DNA from: DATKMP01 sp963790045
Lineage (GTDB): Bacteria; Bacteroidota; Ignavibacteria; UBA10030
Direction: 5' to 3'
DNA: 64,000 nucleotides
NCBI GenBank assembly: GCA_963790045.1
Contig: CAWBMS010000009.1
Location: 1 to 64,000 of the forward strand
Shown: positions 46,550 through 56,068 of the stretch, piece by piece
How the letters are laid out: each line of letters starts with the position of its first letter
Numbering within the stretch: the first letter of the stretch is position 1
Program-made: the position numbers and the translations under genes
Notes under the pieces: generated by a model
What the model saw: the letters and a program-made list of their open reading frames with translations, nothing else
Told to the model about the DNA's origin: nothing
Databases searched by the model: none

Positions 46550-46585
46550 TTCATATTTCGTTCAATATGTTGAACGAAATATGAA
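46550..46585 (-). promoter_or_regulatory. Perfect 16-bp inverted repeat upstream of proBA
   Basis: Arms TTCATATTTCGTTCAA (46550-46565) and TTGAACGAAATATGAA (46570-46585) with a 4-base loop. It lies 43-78 bases before the proB ATG. No T run follows on either strand, so an operator is more likely than a terminator. Part of it (ATATTTCGTT and GAACGAAAT) resembles the first arsR operator at 701-722, but with different half-site spacing. Confidence 0.6.
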
Positions 46586-46694
46586 AAAATAATCGAGCAT
46601 GGTGCAATAGTGGCAATGGTTGTTAAAGCTGTTGCGGTGACGGATACTAAATAAAACGTTAATCAATAATTAAACCTTCCCGTTAAAACCCTAA

Positions 46695-46716
46695 TTAGTC
46701 TCACTAGTGAAACTAA
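46695..46716. repeat. Palindrome TTAGTcTCAC-TA-GTGAaACTAA
   Basis: A near-perfect palindrome that contains the stop codon of the gene at 46713. A second copy, TTAGTCTCAC-G-GTGAGACTA, lies at 47181-47200 just upstream of the same gene. The gene is thus bracketed by two copies of one element. Confidence 0.55.
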
Positions 46717-47162
46717 TAATCTGGTGCGGGTGGAATTTCGTTGTCGTATTCTTCGAGGCGTTTGTTTGTTTCATCTATTTCTTTGTTAAAAATATATTGT
46801 TCAGCATCAGACGACCAGATGTCAGATATTTTTATTTTCTTTATTTGACCTGCTTGCACAAAAACTGACTTTCGAAATGAGTCAGTTTCTCCCGGTCCAA
46901 CATTATAAGCTGGAGCATATACTTCTCCAACTTTATATCCATCTTTATTGTAGAAGCTAATGATGATTGCTATTGTTTTTAAATTTATTGTCGATGAATT
47001 TTTTATTTTTCCCACGACATAGAGAGAATTGTCTTGAACAATAAGATGAACATTAAACGCCTTGCATTTATATTCCTTTTTATAGAATTCCGCGCCCTTA
47101 TCATTATTTTGTGTAAATGAGATTGAGTAAAAAACAACAATGAACAGTATAATTTTTTTCAT
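46713..47162 (-). CDS. Secreted FxLYD-like domain protein
   Basis: A 149-residue exported protein. The ATG at 47162 is chosen because GGAGGG lies 4-5 bases upstream. The signal peptide is MKKIILFIVVFYSISFTQN. The domain reads LYVVGKIKNSSTINLKTIAIIISFYNKDGYKVGEV, the pattern of FxLYD/DUF3426-like beta-sandwich domains that respond to envelope conditions. The gene is AT-rich and flanked by two palindromes. Confidence 0.65.
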   Translation of the reverse strand: MKKIILFIVVFYSISFTQNNDKGAEFYKKEYKCKAFNVHLIVQDNSLYVVGKIKNSSTINLKTIAIIISFYNKDGYKVGEVYAPAYNVGPGETDSFRKSVFVQAGQIKKIKISDIWSSDAEQYIFNKEIDETNKRLEEYDNEIPPAPDY

Positions 47163-47180
47163 ACAACCCTCCAAATTTAA

Positions 47181-47200
47181 TTAGTCTCACGGTGAGACTA
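47181..47200. repeat. Second copy of the TTAGTCTCAC palindrome
   Basis: TTAGTCTCAC, one central G, then GTGAGACTA. It matches the element at 46695-46716 apart from the centre and one base. It lies 19 bases upstream of the start codon at 47162. Confidence 0.55.
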
Positions 47201-47213
47201 TGGTTAAAATAAG

Positions 47214-47236
47214 AACGCCCTCAAGAAGAGGGCGTT
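47214..47236 (-). terminator. Terminator after the tryptophanase-type gene
   Basis: Perfect 9-bp arms AACGCCCTC (47214-47222) and GAGGGCGTT (47228-47236) with a 5-base loop. On the minus strand it is followed by cttatttt. It lies 22 bases after the stop of the lyase gene. Confidence 0.8.
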
Positions 47237-47257
47237 GTCGTTTCTCTGAAATTAAAA

Positions 47258-48712
47258 TTATAAACTATCGCCAAAATCTTGTTTAAACTTCGCAATAAGC
47301 TTCTGTGTCCAGTCGCTGGTTGGTGCAAGGCGCCCGACGAAGAAACGCAGCACTTTCGGTTCTTCCACAAATTTTAATCCGCCGACGAGATTGCGATTTT
47401 CATACAGCCACGTAACGCGATCTTCCACAAATTTTATTTGTGAGAGTGTGAAGACGCGGCGGGGAAGGGCAAGGCGCAGCAATTCCACTTCCGAAGGAAC
47501 ATCGTTGCCGTTGGCGTCGCGGTCCATCGAAATTGTTCCGCGTTCCATTCCGCGAATGCCGGAAATGATGAACAGTGCTCCTGCAAGTGCTCCTGCCGGA
47601 TAATCATAAGAAGTCAGGTGCGGTAAAAATCCTTTTGCATCGAGATGGCAGCCGAGTCCGCCTGCCGGTGTGACGACCGGAATTCCTTTTGCATCCAATC
47701 GCTCGACTAAAAATTTTATGAACTGCGGTGATTGATTGATCATATTTTCATCGAGCGTTTCGCGCAATCCAACTGCCATCGCTTCGATTTCACGAACAGA
47801 CATTCCGCCGTAGGTTAAAAATCCTTCAAACAACGGAACCAAGTCCCGCATGGCTAAATATAAATCGTGATTGTTTGTTGCGATACCGCCGCCGCGCGAA
47901 CAACTCACTTTGCGTGCGGAGAAATAAATAATATCGGCAAGGTCGCACATGGTGTGCAAAATTTCTTTGATGCTTTTATTTTTAAATTCCGCTTCGCGTT
48001 GTTTGATAAAATAGAGATTTTCAGCAATTAAACTTACGTCGAACACAATCGGAATACCGACTTTCTCCACCACTGCGCGGGCTTCACGCATATTTTGAAT
48101 CGAAAATGGCTGACCGCCGATGAGATTTGTTCCAGCTTCAAAGCGGATATAGGGAATATTTTCTTTTCCGGAGGCGGCAATCAATTTTTTTAATTTCTCG
48201 ATGTCCATGTTCCCTTTAAACGGAACCGTGCTTTTAATTTTCAACGCTTCGTCCGTATACAGTTCTGATACTTTCCCACCGGCAAGTTCTACGTGCGCTT
48301 TTGTCGTGGTAAAGTGGAAATTCATCGGCACTGTTTGGTTCTTTTTAACAAACGCTTGTGAGATAATATGTTCTGCTGCACGACCCTGATGTGCAGGCAG
48401 AAAATATTTTTTATTGAATACTTCTTCCACTGCTTCCTGCAAGCGTTCAAACGACGCCGAACCGGCATAGGCATCGTCGGCGACCATCATCGCTGCAATT
48501 TGCTGATCGCTCATCGCGTTTGTGCCGCTGTCGGTCAGCATATCGAGAAACACGTCGCGGTTTTGAAGCAGGAACGTGTTGAATCCCGCGCCTTCGATGG
48601 CTTTCAGCCGTTCGTTGACGGGTAATAAATTCAGTTTCTGAACAACACGTACTTTATGCATTTCCAAAGGGACATATTCACCGCTGGCAAATTTAATCAG
48701 AGAATCAGACAT
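47258..48712 (-). CDS. Tryptophanase / tyrosine phenol-lyase type beta-eliminating lyase
   Basis: A 484-residue PLP enzyme. LTDSGTNAMSDQQIAAMMVADDAYAG is the family's start region. IYFSARKVSCSRGGGIAT carries the PLP lysine in a form unlike the SGKKDC of typical tryptophanases. VTPAGGLGCHLDAK and the arginine-rich ALPRRVFT are also conserved. Such enzymes split tryptophan, tyrosine or cysteine to pyruvate, ammonia and a side-chain product. The substrate cannot be fixed from sequence alone. A strong promoter lies 140 bases upstream and a Cys-rich short frame just before the start. Confidence 0.85.
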   Translation of the reverse strand: MSDSLIKFASGEYVPLEMHKVRVVQKLNLLPVNERLKAIEGAGFNTFLLQNRDVFLDMLTDSGTNAMSDQQIAAMMVADDAYAGSASFERLQEAVEEVFNKKYFLPAHQGRAAEHIISQAFVKKNQTVPMNFHFTTTKAHVELAGGKVSELYTDEALKIKSTVPFKGNMDIEKLKKLIAASGKENIPYIRFEAGTNLIGGQPFSIQNMREARAVVEKVGIPIVFDVSLIAENLYFIKQREAEFKNKSIKEILHTMCDLADIIYFSARKVSCSRGGGIATNNHDLYLAMRDLVPLFEGFLTYGGMSVREIEAMAVGLRETLDENMINQSPQFIKFLVERLDAKGIPVVTPAGGLGCHLDAKGFLPHLTSYDYPAGALAGALFIISGIRGMERGTISMDRDANGNDVPSEVELLRLALPRRVFTLSQIKFVEDRVTWLYENRNLVGGLKFVEEPKVLRFFVGRLAPTSDWTQKLIAKFKQDFGDSL

Positions 48713-48718
48713 AGCACT

Positions 48719-48787
48719 CTATCCTTTAAAATAATGTGAACAACTACAAGGGCAACACCGTTGATACACCGCATGATGCTGAAGCAT
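48719..48787 (-). CDS. Possible 22-residue Cys-rich leader peptide
   Basis: The frame MLQHHAVYQRCCPCSCSHYF-KG ends 6 bases before the lyase start and lies downstream of the promoter at 48858-48886. It has four cysteines in six residues. The lyase ribosome site (AAAGGA) is inside its last codons, so translating it could affect lyase initiation. No good ribosome site of its own is seen. Confidence 0.3.
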   Translation of the reverse strand: MLQHHAVYQRCCPCSCSHYFKG

Positions 48788-48857
48788 ACGTGCAGTTTTA
48801 AAAGCTGGATCGAGTTCAGAAGAAACGGGCACTCCCTGACACGAACAGCACTTTACT

Positions 48858-48886
48858 ATAATAAAGAGGAGAAAGTCTAATGTCAA
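48858..48886 (-). promoter_or_regulatory. Sigma-70-type promoter of the lyase gene
   Basis: On the minus strand TTGACA (plus 48881-48886), 17 bases, then TATTAT (plus 48858-48863). The predicted start at about 48851 gives a leader of about 140 bases before the lyase ATG. The rest of this 346-base divergent gap toward prfC shows no other gene. Confidence 0.65.
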
Positions 48887-49058
48887 GAAAAAACTCTTTG
48901 GCTCTCGATTCATTTTTTCGTATCTTGTTTGTACGATAATGATGTACGTCTTGCACATACTTCCGATTCATCGCTAACGTCATCTCCATTCTTTGGGGCA
49001 TTGCAGATGTCCCGCTATTTTCAAATTCAGAAAACGAACGCAACATTTTTAGACGATA

Positions 49059-50693
49059 TTGTTCATGAGACAAAACGAACTTACACGACGCCGGACATTC
49101 GGTATCATCAGCCACCCGGACGCCGGTAAAACAACACTGACAGAAAAATTATTATTGTTCGGCGGCGCAATTCATACCGCCGGCGCGGTGAAAAGCAACA
49201 AAATTACGAAGACTGCCACTTCCGATTTTATGGAGATTGAAAAGCAGCGTGGCATTTCCGTTGCAACGTCGGTGATGGGATTTGAATACGACGGCTACAA
49301 GATCAATATTCTTGATACGCCGGGGCACAAAGATTTTGCCGAAGATACGTACCGCACACTGACCGCCGTGGACAGCGTGATCCTTGTGATCGACAGTGCG
49401 AAGGGTGTTGAAGAACAAACGCGAAAATTGATGGATGTATGCCGGATGCGCAGCACGCCGGTGATTGTGTTCATCAACAAAATGGATAGAGAAGGACGCG
49501 ATCCGTTTTCGCTTTTAGATGAATTGGAAAAAGAACTCGGTATTCATACGCGTCCGCTCACGTGGCCTATCGGCGGCGGTGCAAATTTTCAAGGCGTCTA
49601 TAATTTATTTACCAAGCAGCTTCTGTTGTTTTCTCCGAACAAAACGCGGATCTCGGACGACATTGTCGAGATCGACGATATTGCAAGTCCGATGCTGGAG
49701 CAGCATATCGAAACAAGTTCCGCGGCAAAACTACGCGAAGATGTTGCGATGATCGAAGGCGTGTACGAGCCGTTCGACGAAGAGCATTACCGCGGCGCGT
49801 ATCTTGCGCCGGTGTTCTTCGGCAGTGCCATTAATAATTTCGGCGTAAAAGAATTGTTAGATACGTTTGTCCGCATCGCTCCATCGCCGCAGCCGCGCAC
49901 GACTTCGACGCGCACCGTGGAACCGGACGAAGATACCTTCAGCGGATTTGTATTTAAAATCCATGCGAATCTCGATCCGCGCCACCGCGACCGAATTGCA
50001 TTTTGCCGCGTGTGTTCCGGAAAATTCGAACGCAATAAATATTACCGCCACACGCGATTGGAAAAAGATGTGCGCTTTGCGACGCCGACCAGTTTTATGG
50101 CGAATGAAAAAAATATTATCGACGAAGCATGGCCGGGCGATGTGGTGGGATTGTTCGACAACGGCATTTTTAAAATCGGCGATACGCTGACGGAAGGCGA
50201 ACAATTTTTCTTTAAAGGCATTCCACGTTTCTCGCCGGAAATCTTCCGCAAACTTGTGAACAAAAATCCGTTCAAAGCGAAACAGCTTGACAAAGGCATT
50301 CACGAACTTTCGGATGAAGGCGTTGCGCAATTATTTTTGCAGCAGCAAGGGAATGTGAAAATTGTCGGCACGGTGGGAGAGATGCAGTTTGAAGTGATTA
50401 AATTCCGGCTGCTGCACGAGTATAATGCTGAGTGCGAACTCCAGCCGATGAATATTTACAAAGCGTTCTGGTTCACTTCCGCCAACCAAGAGCAATTAGA
50501 AAAATTTCAGTCGCTGCAAAGTTTCCACATTGCGTACGATAAAGAAGAGTATCCGGTGTTTCTTGCCGAAGGCACATGGTCGTTCAACGCCGCACGCGAA
50601 ATGTTTCGCGACATTCAGTTCCATCTCACCTCGGAATTCAAGAACGATGAAGACATCATTCAAAGCATTCAGCAGTGGGGAAAGAGATCGTAA
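49059..50693 (+). CDS. prfC: Peptide chain release factor 3
   Basis: A 544-residue GTPase that recycles RF1 and RF2 from the ribosome. The G motifs are SHPDAGKTTLTE (G1), DTPGHKDF (G3) and INKMDRE (G4), followed by RF3-specific LTWPIGGGANFQGVYN and the C-terminal GEMQFEVIKFRL. The start at ATG 49059 or at 49065 is equally possible. It stands as a single gene divergent from the lyase. Confidence 0.95.
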   Translation: MFMRQNELTRRRTFGIISHPDAGKTTLTEKLLLFGGAIHTAGAVKSNKITKTATSDFMEIEKQRGISVATSVMGFEYDGYKINILDTPGHKDFAEDTYRTLTAVDSVILVIDSAKGVEEQTRKLMDVCRMRSTPVIVFINKMDREGRDPFSLLDELEKELGIHTRPLTWPIGGGANFQGVYNLFTKQLLLFSPNKTRISDDIVEIDDIASPMLEQHIETSSAAKLREDVAMIEGVYEPFDEEHYRGAYLAPVFFGSAINNFGVKELLDTFVRIAPSPQPRTTSTRTVEPDEDTFSGFVFKIHANLDPRHRDRIAFCRVCSGKFERNKYYRHTRLEKDVRFATPTSFMANEKNIIDEAWPGDVVGLFDNGIFKIGDTLTEGEQFFFKGIPRFSPEIFRKLVNKNPFKAKQLDKGIHELSDEGVAQLFLQQQGNVKIVGTVGEMQFEVIKFRLLHEYNAECELQPMNIYKAFWFTSANQEQLEKFQSLQSFHIAYDKEEYPVFLAEGTWSFNAAREMFRDIQFHLTSEFKNDEDIIQSIQQWGKRS

Positions 50694-50745
50694 TTCATTC
50701 GTTGTTTGGGAGAATGTCTTCCTCACAGCTTGGCAGTTTCCAATT

Positions 50746-51231
50746 TTATACTGCGCCTCTATGGCCATGTTTGAACGGTTGGTTAGGCAGCGACACGGAT
50801 TTCTTTTTTCGTGATTCTTTGGATTTAACTCTTCGATTTTTTTCTAGGTACCTGCTAATATCATCAAGAAACTGTTCAACCCTTTCTTTAGTTTGTTTAT
50901 TCTCGATTGCAATTGATGAAAGTATAACGGGATCGACTGTTTTCAGGTCTTGATGACCAAGCATTTTATACAGTTTTTCCATTTCTTGTTTAAGTTCTAA
51001 AAACTTTTGATACTGAAGAGATTTAGGGTATATCTCCTTCAGTAAATCGAGTGCTCGCTCAACAACAAGAAGTTGACCGCCATATTCTCTTTTTATGTCT
51101 GCGATCTGGTTTGCAAGGAATACTCGGTCTTCTTTTCGATGCTTTCGTAGAGCCAAGATTACAGTAGAGAGAGATATAAGAAAAGCACCAATCGATATCC
51201 AAGTGGCAATTGGTTCACCCAACAAAGTCAT
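50746..51231 (-). CDS. Hypothetical membrane-anchored coiled-coil protein
   Basis: A 161-residue protein with one N-terminal membrane helix (IATWISIGAFLISLSTVILALR), then a long charged helical part (REYGGQLLVVERALDLLKEIYP, LELKQEMEKLYKML) and a basic tail (KSKESRKKKSVSLPNQP). No enzyme motif. It lies 17 bases downstream of the amino acid permease on the same strand, so they may share a transcript. Function unknown. Confidence 0.6.
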   Translation of the reverse strand: MTLLGEPIATWISIGAFLISLSTVILALRKHRKEDRVFLANQIADIKREYGGQLLVVERALDLLKEIYPKSLQYQKFLELKQEMEKLYKMLGHQDLKTVDPVILSSIAIENKQTKERVEQFLDDISRYLEKNRRVKSKESRKKKSVSLPNQPFKHGHRGAV

Positions 51232-51248
51232 TCCCTCATCCTTTCAAT

Positions 51249-52775
51249 TTATTTTATCGTTTCCTCGTTCGGCACAATAACTTCTCCGCGACGAATACGT
51301 GCAGTGACGCAATGGCGTCGGCTGTAGCTGAAATAAATCACGAATCCGATTCCCAGCCAGATAAACAACCGCCACCAATTTTCTACCGGCAGCGAGAACA
51401 TCAGAATCGAGCAGCAAATAATTCCGGCAATCGGTGTGAATGGAACGAACGGCGCACGGAAAGGGCGCGGCGCGGCGGGATTGGTTTTGCGCATGATCAA
51501 CACTGCCGTGCAAACGATGATGAACGCCAGCAGCGTACCAATGTTGGTAAGCTCTGCAAGTATGCGGATGGGAAGCAGCGTTGCCATCGAACCGACGAAG
51601 ATGCCTGTGAGGATGGTGGATTTCCATGGCGTGCGGAATTTTTCATGGATAGCGCCGAAGAAACTTACAGGCACCATACCGTCGCGCGCCATCGCCAGCA
51701 AAACACGCGGCTGGCTCAACATCATCACCAACAGCACGGACGTAATGCCCGTGATCGCACCAATATCGATCAACCGCTGCGCCATCGGCAAGCCCTTTTG
51801 TGCAAACGCATTTGCTACCGGCGCATTGATATCGATTTGATTGTACGGCACCATACCCGTAATAATGGCTGAGACAGCAATATACAACAACGTGCAAAGT
51901 ATTAATGACGTAATGATACCGATGGGAACATCTTTTTGCGGATTGCGCGCTTCTTCGGCGTGCGTGGAAACAGAATCGAAACCGATGAAGGCAAAAAAGA
52001 TGACCGCTGCGCCGGCAAGCATGCCGAGCGGTACACCGTTGCTTGCGGTCTGTCCGAACAGCGTGTGGCCGAAGAAACTGATGCCGGTATAGCCGTACGG
52101 CGCGAACGGATGCCAGTTGTTCGGATCGACATAAAATGCTCCGACAACAATCACAAATAGCACAATAATAAGTTTGACGATAACCATTCCTGTGTTGAAC
52201 ACCGCGCTTTCTTTTATTCCCCGTACTAAAATATATGTAATGGCAGCGGTAATAAGAATTGCCGGAAGATCAAGGTACGAACCGGTGGCAAAAAAATGTC
52301 CACTTGCCGTATCGAAATCAAACGGAGCGGACGCAAACGGATGCGGCAAATAAATGCCGAAACTTTTGAGCAAATCCTGAAAGTGCGCCGACCAGCCATG
52401 AGCAACAGCGGAAGAGGCGACGGCATACTCCAGCACTAAATCCCAGCCGATGATCCACGCAAATAATTCACCGAGCGTTGAGTACACGTACGTATATGCC
52501 GAACCAGCTACCGGCGCCATCGATGCAAACTCTGCGTAACACAAAGCAGCAAACACGCACGCAATTCCAGCGGCGGCAAATGAGAGAATCAATGCCGGGC
52601 CTGCTTTATCGTGCGCACCGACGCCGGTTAATACAAAAATACCGGTGCCAATCACGGCGCCGACACCGAGACTTGTTAGCGAAACGGGTCCGAGCACACG
52701 GCGTAACCGGTTCTCGCCTTTCATTTCTTCCATCAACAACGAAAATGGTTTTTTATCAAACAAAGAATTGCTCAT
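51249..52775 (-). CDS. APC-family amino acid permease
   Basis: A 508-residue transporter with about twelve membrane segments. GVGAVIGTGIFVLTGVGAHDKAGPALILSFAAAGI is the classic segment-1 region. AAVIFFAFIGFDSVSTHAEEARNPQKDVP is the conserved loop after segment 6 in the cationic amino acid (CAT/YfnA-like) group. It imports an amino acid with protons. There is no biosynthetic neighbour, so the substrate is open. Confidence 0.92.
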   Translation of the reverse strand: MSNSLFDKKPFSLLMEEMKGENRLRRVLGPVSLTSLGVGAVIGTGIFVLTGVGAHDKAGPALILSFAAAGIACVFAALCYAEFASMAPVAGSAYTYVYSTLGELFAWIIGWDLVLEYAVASSAVAHGWSAHFQDLLKSFGIYLPHPFASAPFDFDTASGHFFATGSYLDLPAILITAAITYILVRGIKESAVFNTGMVIVKLIIVLFVIVVGAFYVDPNNWHPFAPYGYTGISFFGHTLFGQTASNGVPLGMLAGAAVIFFAFIGFDSVSTHAEEARNPQKDVPIGIITSLILCTLLYIAVSAIITGMVPYNQIDINAPVANAFAQKGLPMAQRLIDIGAITGITSVLLVMMLSQPRVLLAMARDGMVPVSFFGAIHEKFRTPWKSTILTGIFVGSMATLLPIRILAELTNIGTLLAFIIVCTAVLIMRKTNPAAPRPFRAPFVPFTPIAGIICCSILMFSLPVENWWRLFIWLGIGFVIYFSYSRRHCVTARIRRGEVIVPNEETIK

Positions 52776-52934
52776 TCAGTAGTCTCCACGCTCATCCTAT
52801 AATTTCAAATACTTGGTAGTAATAAAACATACAGAGTTTACAACAGAAACGCAATGAAAATCCCGCGTTGCACCTCTGCACTCTTTTCGGTATCATTATA
52901 AAGAATTTATTTTTGAATCTAAAAGAGAAACATC

Positions 52935-54109
52935 ATGACTCCCCAATCAAAGACAGAACATCTCAAAATTTCCAATACAGAATATCATGCCAAACGTCTT
53001 CGCGTCGGCGTCATCTTCGGCGGACGTTCGGTGGAACATGAGGTCTCGTTAGTTTCTGCCGCATCGGGTCCTGAACGCCCTCGATCCGAAACTGTACGAA
53101 GTGATTCCTATCGGCATTGCCGCCGATGGACACTGGCTTAGCTCCGGCGATGCACTGAAACTGTTAAAGGAAAAAACTTCTCTCGAAAAAATACCGGAAC
53201 AAATCCTCGTTCCCGATCCACGCAAACGTGCACTTGTTGGCATGAACGGTGCCGCCGGTATGGAATCGAAATTAGACGTCGTGTTCCCTGCAGTGCATGG
53301 AACATACGCAGAAGACGGAACACTGCAAGGATTATTCGAGCTGGCCGATGTGCCGTATGTTGGTGCGGGCGTGCTCGGTTCGGCGGTCGGGATGGATAAA
53401 ATCGTGCAGAAGCAATTACTGCTGCAAGCAAAGATTCCCGTTGCTCCGATGGTGTGGTTTTTATTCGATGAATACAAACAGCAACAGAATAAATTAATTG
53501 CAACGATAGAGAAGTCGCTCAAATATCCGATGTTTGTAAAACCTGCGCATTCCGGTTCCAGCGTTGGTATTTCCAAGGCGCATAACAGAAAAGAATTGGA
53601 AGAAGCAATTGAAATGGCTTCGCACTACGACTGGAAAATTTTGGTAGAACGCGCTGTGCCGGAAGCGCGTGAAATCGAATGTGCGGTGTTAGGCAACGAC
53701 GTGCCGGAAGCATCCGGTACTGGGGGAAATCATTCCGTCCAATGAATTCTATGATTATGACGCAAAGTATGTCGATGGAAAATCGAACGCCGTGATTCCG
53801 GCAAAACTTCCTGCAACAACGGCGAAGAAAATCCGCACACTTGCGGTCGAAGCATTCCGAACATTGGATTGTTCCGGTATGGCACGCGTCGATTTCCTTG
53901 TTTCGAAAAAAACGAACAAATTTTATTTGAACGAAATCAATACGCTTCCCGGCTTTACGTCGATCAGCATGTATCCGAAATTGTGGGAAGCAACCGGCGT
54001 GTCGTATCCCAAGTTGTTGGATAAATTGATTCAACTTGCATTAGAACGCCACGCACAAAAATCCAAATTACAAACTACATACCAGCCGAAAAATACCTGG
54101 TACCGTTGA
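52935..54109 (+). CDS. ddl: D-alanine--D-alanine ligase (two frameshifts)
   Basis: An ATP-grasp ligase that makes the D-Ala-D-Ala end of peptidoglycan precursors. Three frames follow each other: VGVIFGGRSVEHEVSLVSAAS; VLNALDPKLYEVIPIGIAADG with VFPAVHGTYAEDGTLQG and MFVKPAHSGSSVGIS; then EIIPSNEFYDYDAKY, RVDFLVSKKTNKFYLNEINT and LPGFTSISMYPKLW. The breaks are an extra G at 53066-53068 and an extra G at 53716-53717. Both are +1. Rejoined, the protein is about 390 residues with a normal full domain set. Confidence 0.93.
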
Positions 54110-54118
54110 TAAAGTTTT

Positions 54119-54463
54119 ATGGACGATCAGTTTTTTAGAAACCTTCAGCCGGAAAAACTGCTGAAGAAAATGGCGAAGAAAGCATCGAAGAACAAGAAGC
54201 GAACCGCGATTCTTGTTCTCTTGACGTTTGTCGGGCTGTATATTGTGTTTGACAATAAAGGCGTGCTCAAGCGCATTCGTTTGGAACATGAACGAGCAGA
54301 GTGGATTCAAAAAGTGAAAGCTGACAGCATTGAAACCAAACGGCTGCAAGATTCTATAAGAGCGTTAGAAAACGACAAGAAGGCACTGGAAAAAGTTGCG
54401 CGCGAACGGTATGGTATGGTGCGCGAAGGCGAAACGGTGTATCAGGTGAAGAAAGATAAATGA
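54119..54463 (+). CDS. FtsB/DivIC-like cell division protein
   Basis: A 114-residue protein with one membrane helix (AILVLLTFVGLYIVFD), a coiled coil (AEWIQKVKADSIETKRLQDSIRALENDKKALEKVA) and the C-terminal RERYGMVREGETVYQV, characteristic of the septum-formation initiator family. It would join FtsL/FtsQ at the division site. It starts 9 bases after ddl, a cell-wall gene, which fits the role. Confidence 0.87.
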   Translation: MDDQFFRNLQPEKLLKKMAKKASKNKKRTAILVLLTFVGLYIVFDNKGVLKRIRLEHERAEWIQKVKADSIETKRLQDSIRALENDKKALEKVARERYGMVREGETVYQVKKDK

Positions 54464-54541
54464 TAAAAAATGTTAGGTCTTAGGATTTAGGGACTAAATT
54501 CGTCAAGCAACGATCGAAAATTATACCGTCACAAAATTTTT

Positions 54542-55859
54542 ATGTCCGATTTATTTTCAAATGATGATTCTGTAAAACGTGTGTCGAGTTCAGCACCGTT
54601 GGCGGAACGCGTGCGACCTACAATGCTGGATGATTTTATCGGACAGGAACATCTTGTCGGCGCAGACAAGCCGTTGCGGTTGATGCTGGAAAACGGCGAA
54701 CTCGCATCGATGATTTTGTGGGGGCCGCCGGGTGTCGGCAAAACTACGCTTGCGCGTTTGATTGCACACTACATCAAAGCAGATTTTTATCAATTGAATG
54801 CCGTTGCTGCCGGCGTCAAAGATGTCCGCGATGTAATCGGTCGCGCGGAGAAAAATAGAAATGATAAAACGATTTTATTCATCGATGAAATTCATCGATT
54901 CAATAAAGCACAGCAAGATGCGCTGCTGCATTCGGTGGAAGAAGGAACGGTGACATTGATTGGCGCGACGACGGAGAATCCGTCGTTCGAGGTCATTTCA
55001 CCGCTATTGTCACGCTGTCAGGTGTACGTGCTGGAATCACTTGGCAAGGAAGCGCTGCAAAAAATTTTAGATCACGCGCTGCAAACGGATATAGTTTTTT
55101 CAAAACAGAAAATCGAAATTCAAGATGCTGATTTTTTATTTTTGCTTTCCGGCGGTGATGCACGCAAACTGTTGAACGGTTTGGAAAACGCCATCCGCTT
55201 AACAAAACCCCATCCCGATAATTCACTTACCATCACAAAGAAAAAAATTGAGGAAGCGTTTCAGCGAAAGTTCACACTGTACGATAAAGAAGGCGAGCAG
55301 CATTACGATATTATTTCAGCATTCATTAAAAGCATTCGCGGCAGCGACCCCGATGCAGCAGTGCTACTGGATGGCGCGAATGTTAGACGGCGGCGAAGAT
55401 CCGAAATTTATTGCACGGCGCATGATTGTGCTTTCATCCGAAGATATCGGCAATGCGGATCCGTATGCGCTCACGCTTGCCACTTCGTGTTTCACCGCTG
55501 TCGATTACATTGGCATGCCGGAAGCGCGCATCATTCTTGCGCAAACGGCAACCTATCTTGCATCGTGCCCCAAAAGCAACGCTTCGTATCTTGCCATCGA
55601 TGCAGCGTTGAATGATGTGCACAATCTTCCCAATCTTCCCGTCCCATTGCCCATTCGTAATGCTCCAACAAAACTGATGGAAGAATTAGGATACCACGAA
55701 GGATACAAATACAGCCATGATTTTCCAGGACATTTTACTGAGCAACAATTTCTTCCCGATAATCTAAAGAATAAAACTTACTACAAGCCAGGTGAATTTG
55801 GCAGGGAAAAAGATTTCCGCGCACGTCTGAATGCATGGTGGAAAAAGAAACAGCGATAG
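54542..55859 (+). CDS. rarA: Replication-associated recombination protein A (one frameshift)
   Basis: An AAA+ ATPase of the RarA/MgsA/WRNIP1 family that acts at stalled forks. LAERVRPTMLDDFIGQEHLVG, Walker A WGPPGVGKTTLARL, Walker B LFIDEIHRFNKAQQDALL and sensor GATTENPSFEVISPLLSR are present. The first frame fails after SDPDAAV; skipping one base near 55367 gives YWMARMLDGGEDPKFIARRM and continues to the natural stop at 55859. The rebuilt length, about 438, is normal. Confidence 0.94.
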
Positions 55860-56068
55860 AAATATTTTACAACAGTCAAGAAAAACAATACTTTGGTATG
55901 AGAGTTTGTTGCCACGGCTTGACATTCACTTGAAAAAACTCGAACATTAAATAAAAAAGCAATAAAGAACAAACGCAGGCCTGTGCGCAACCATGGTAAA
56001 TGTATGATCTGCAACACAGCGGAAACAAAGATGTATTGATATACTGACATTGAGTGGAAGGAGGAGTT

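Noticed and set aside
48719..48958. An 79-residue frame upstream of the lyase gene
   Set aside because: Its start lies upstream of a strong promoter that reads into the lyase gene, so the full frame would not be made from that transcript; only the last 22 codons are kept as a possible leader.
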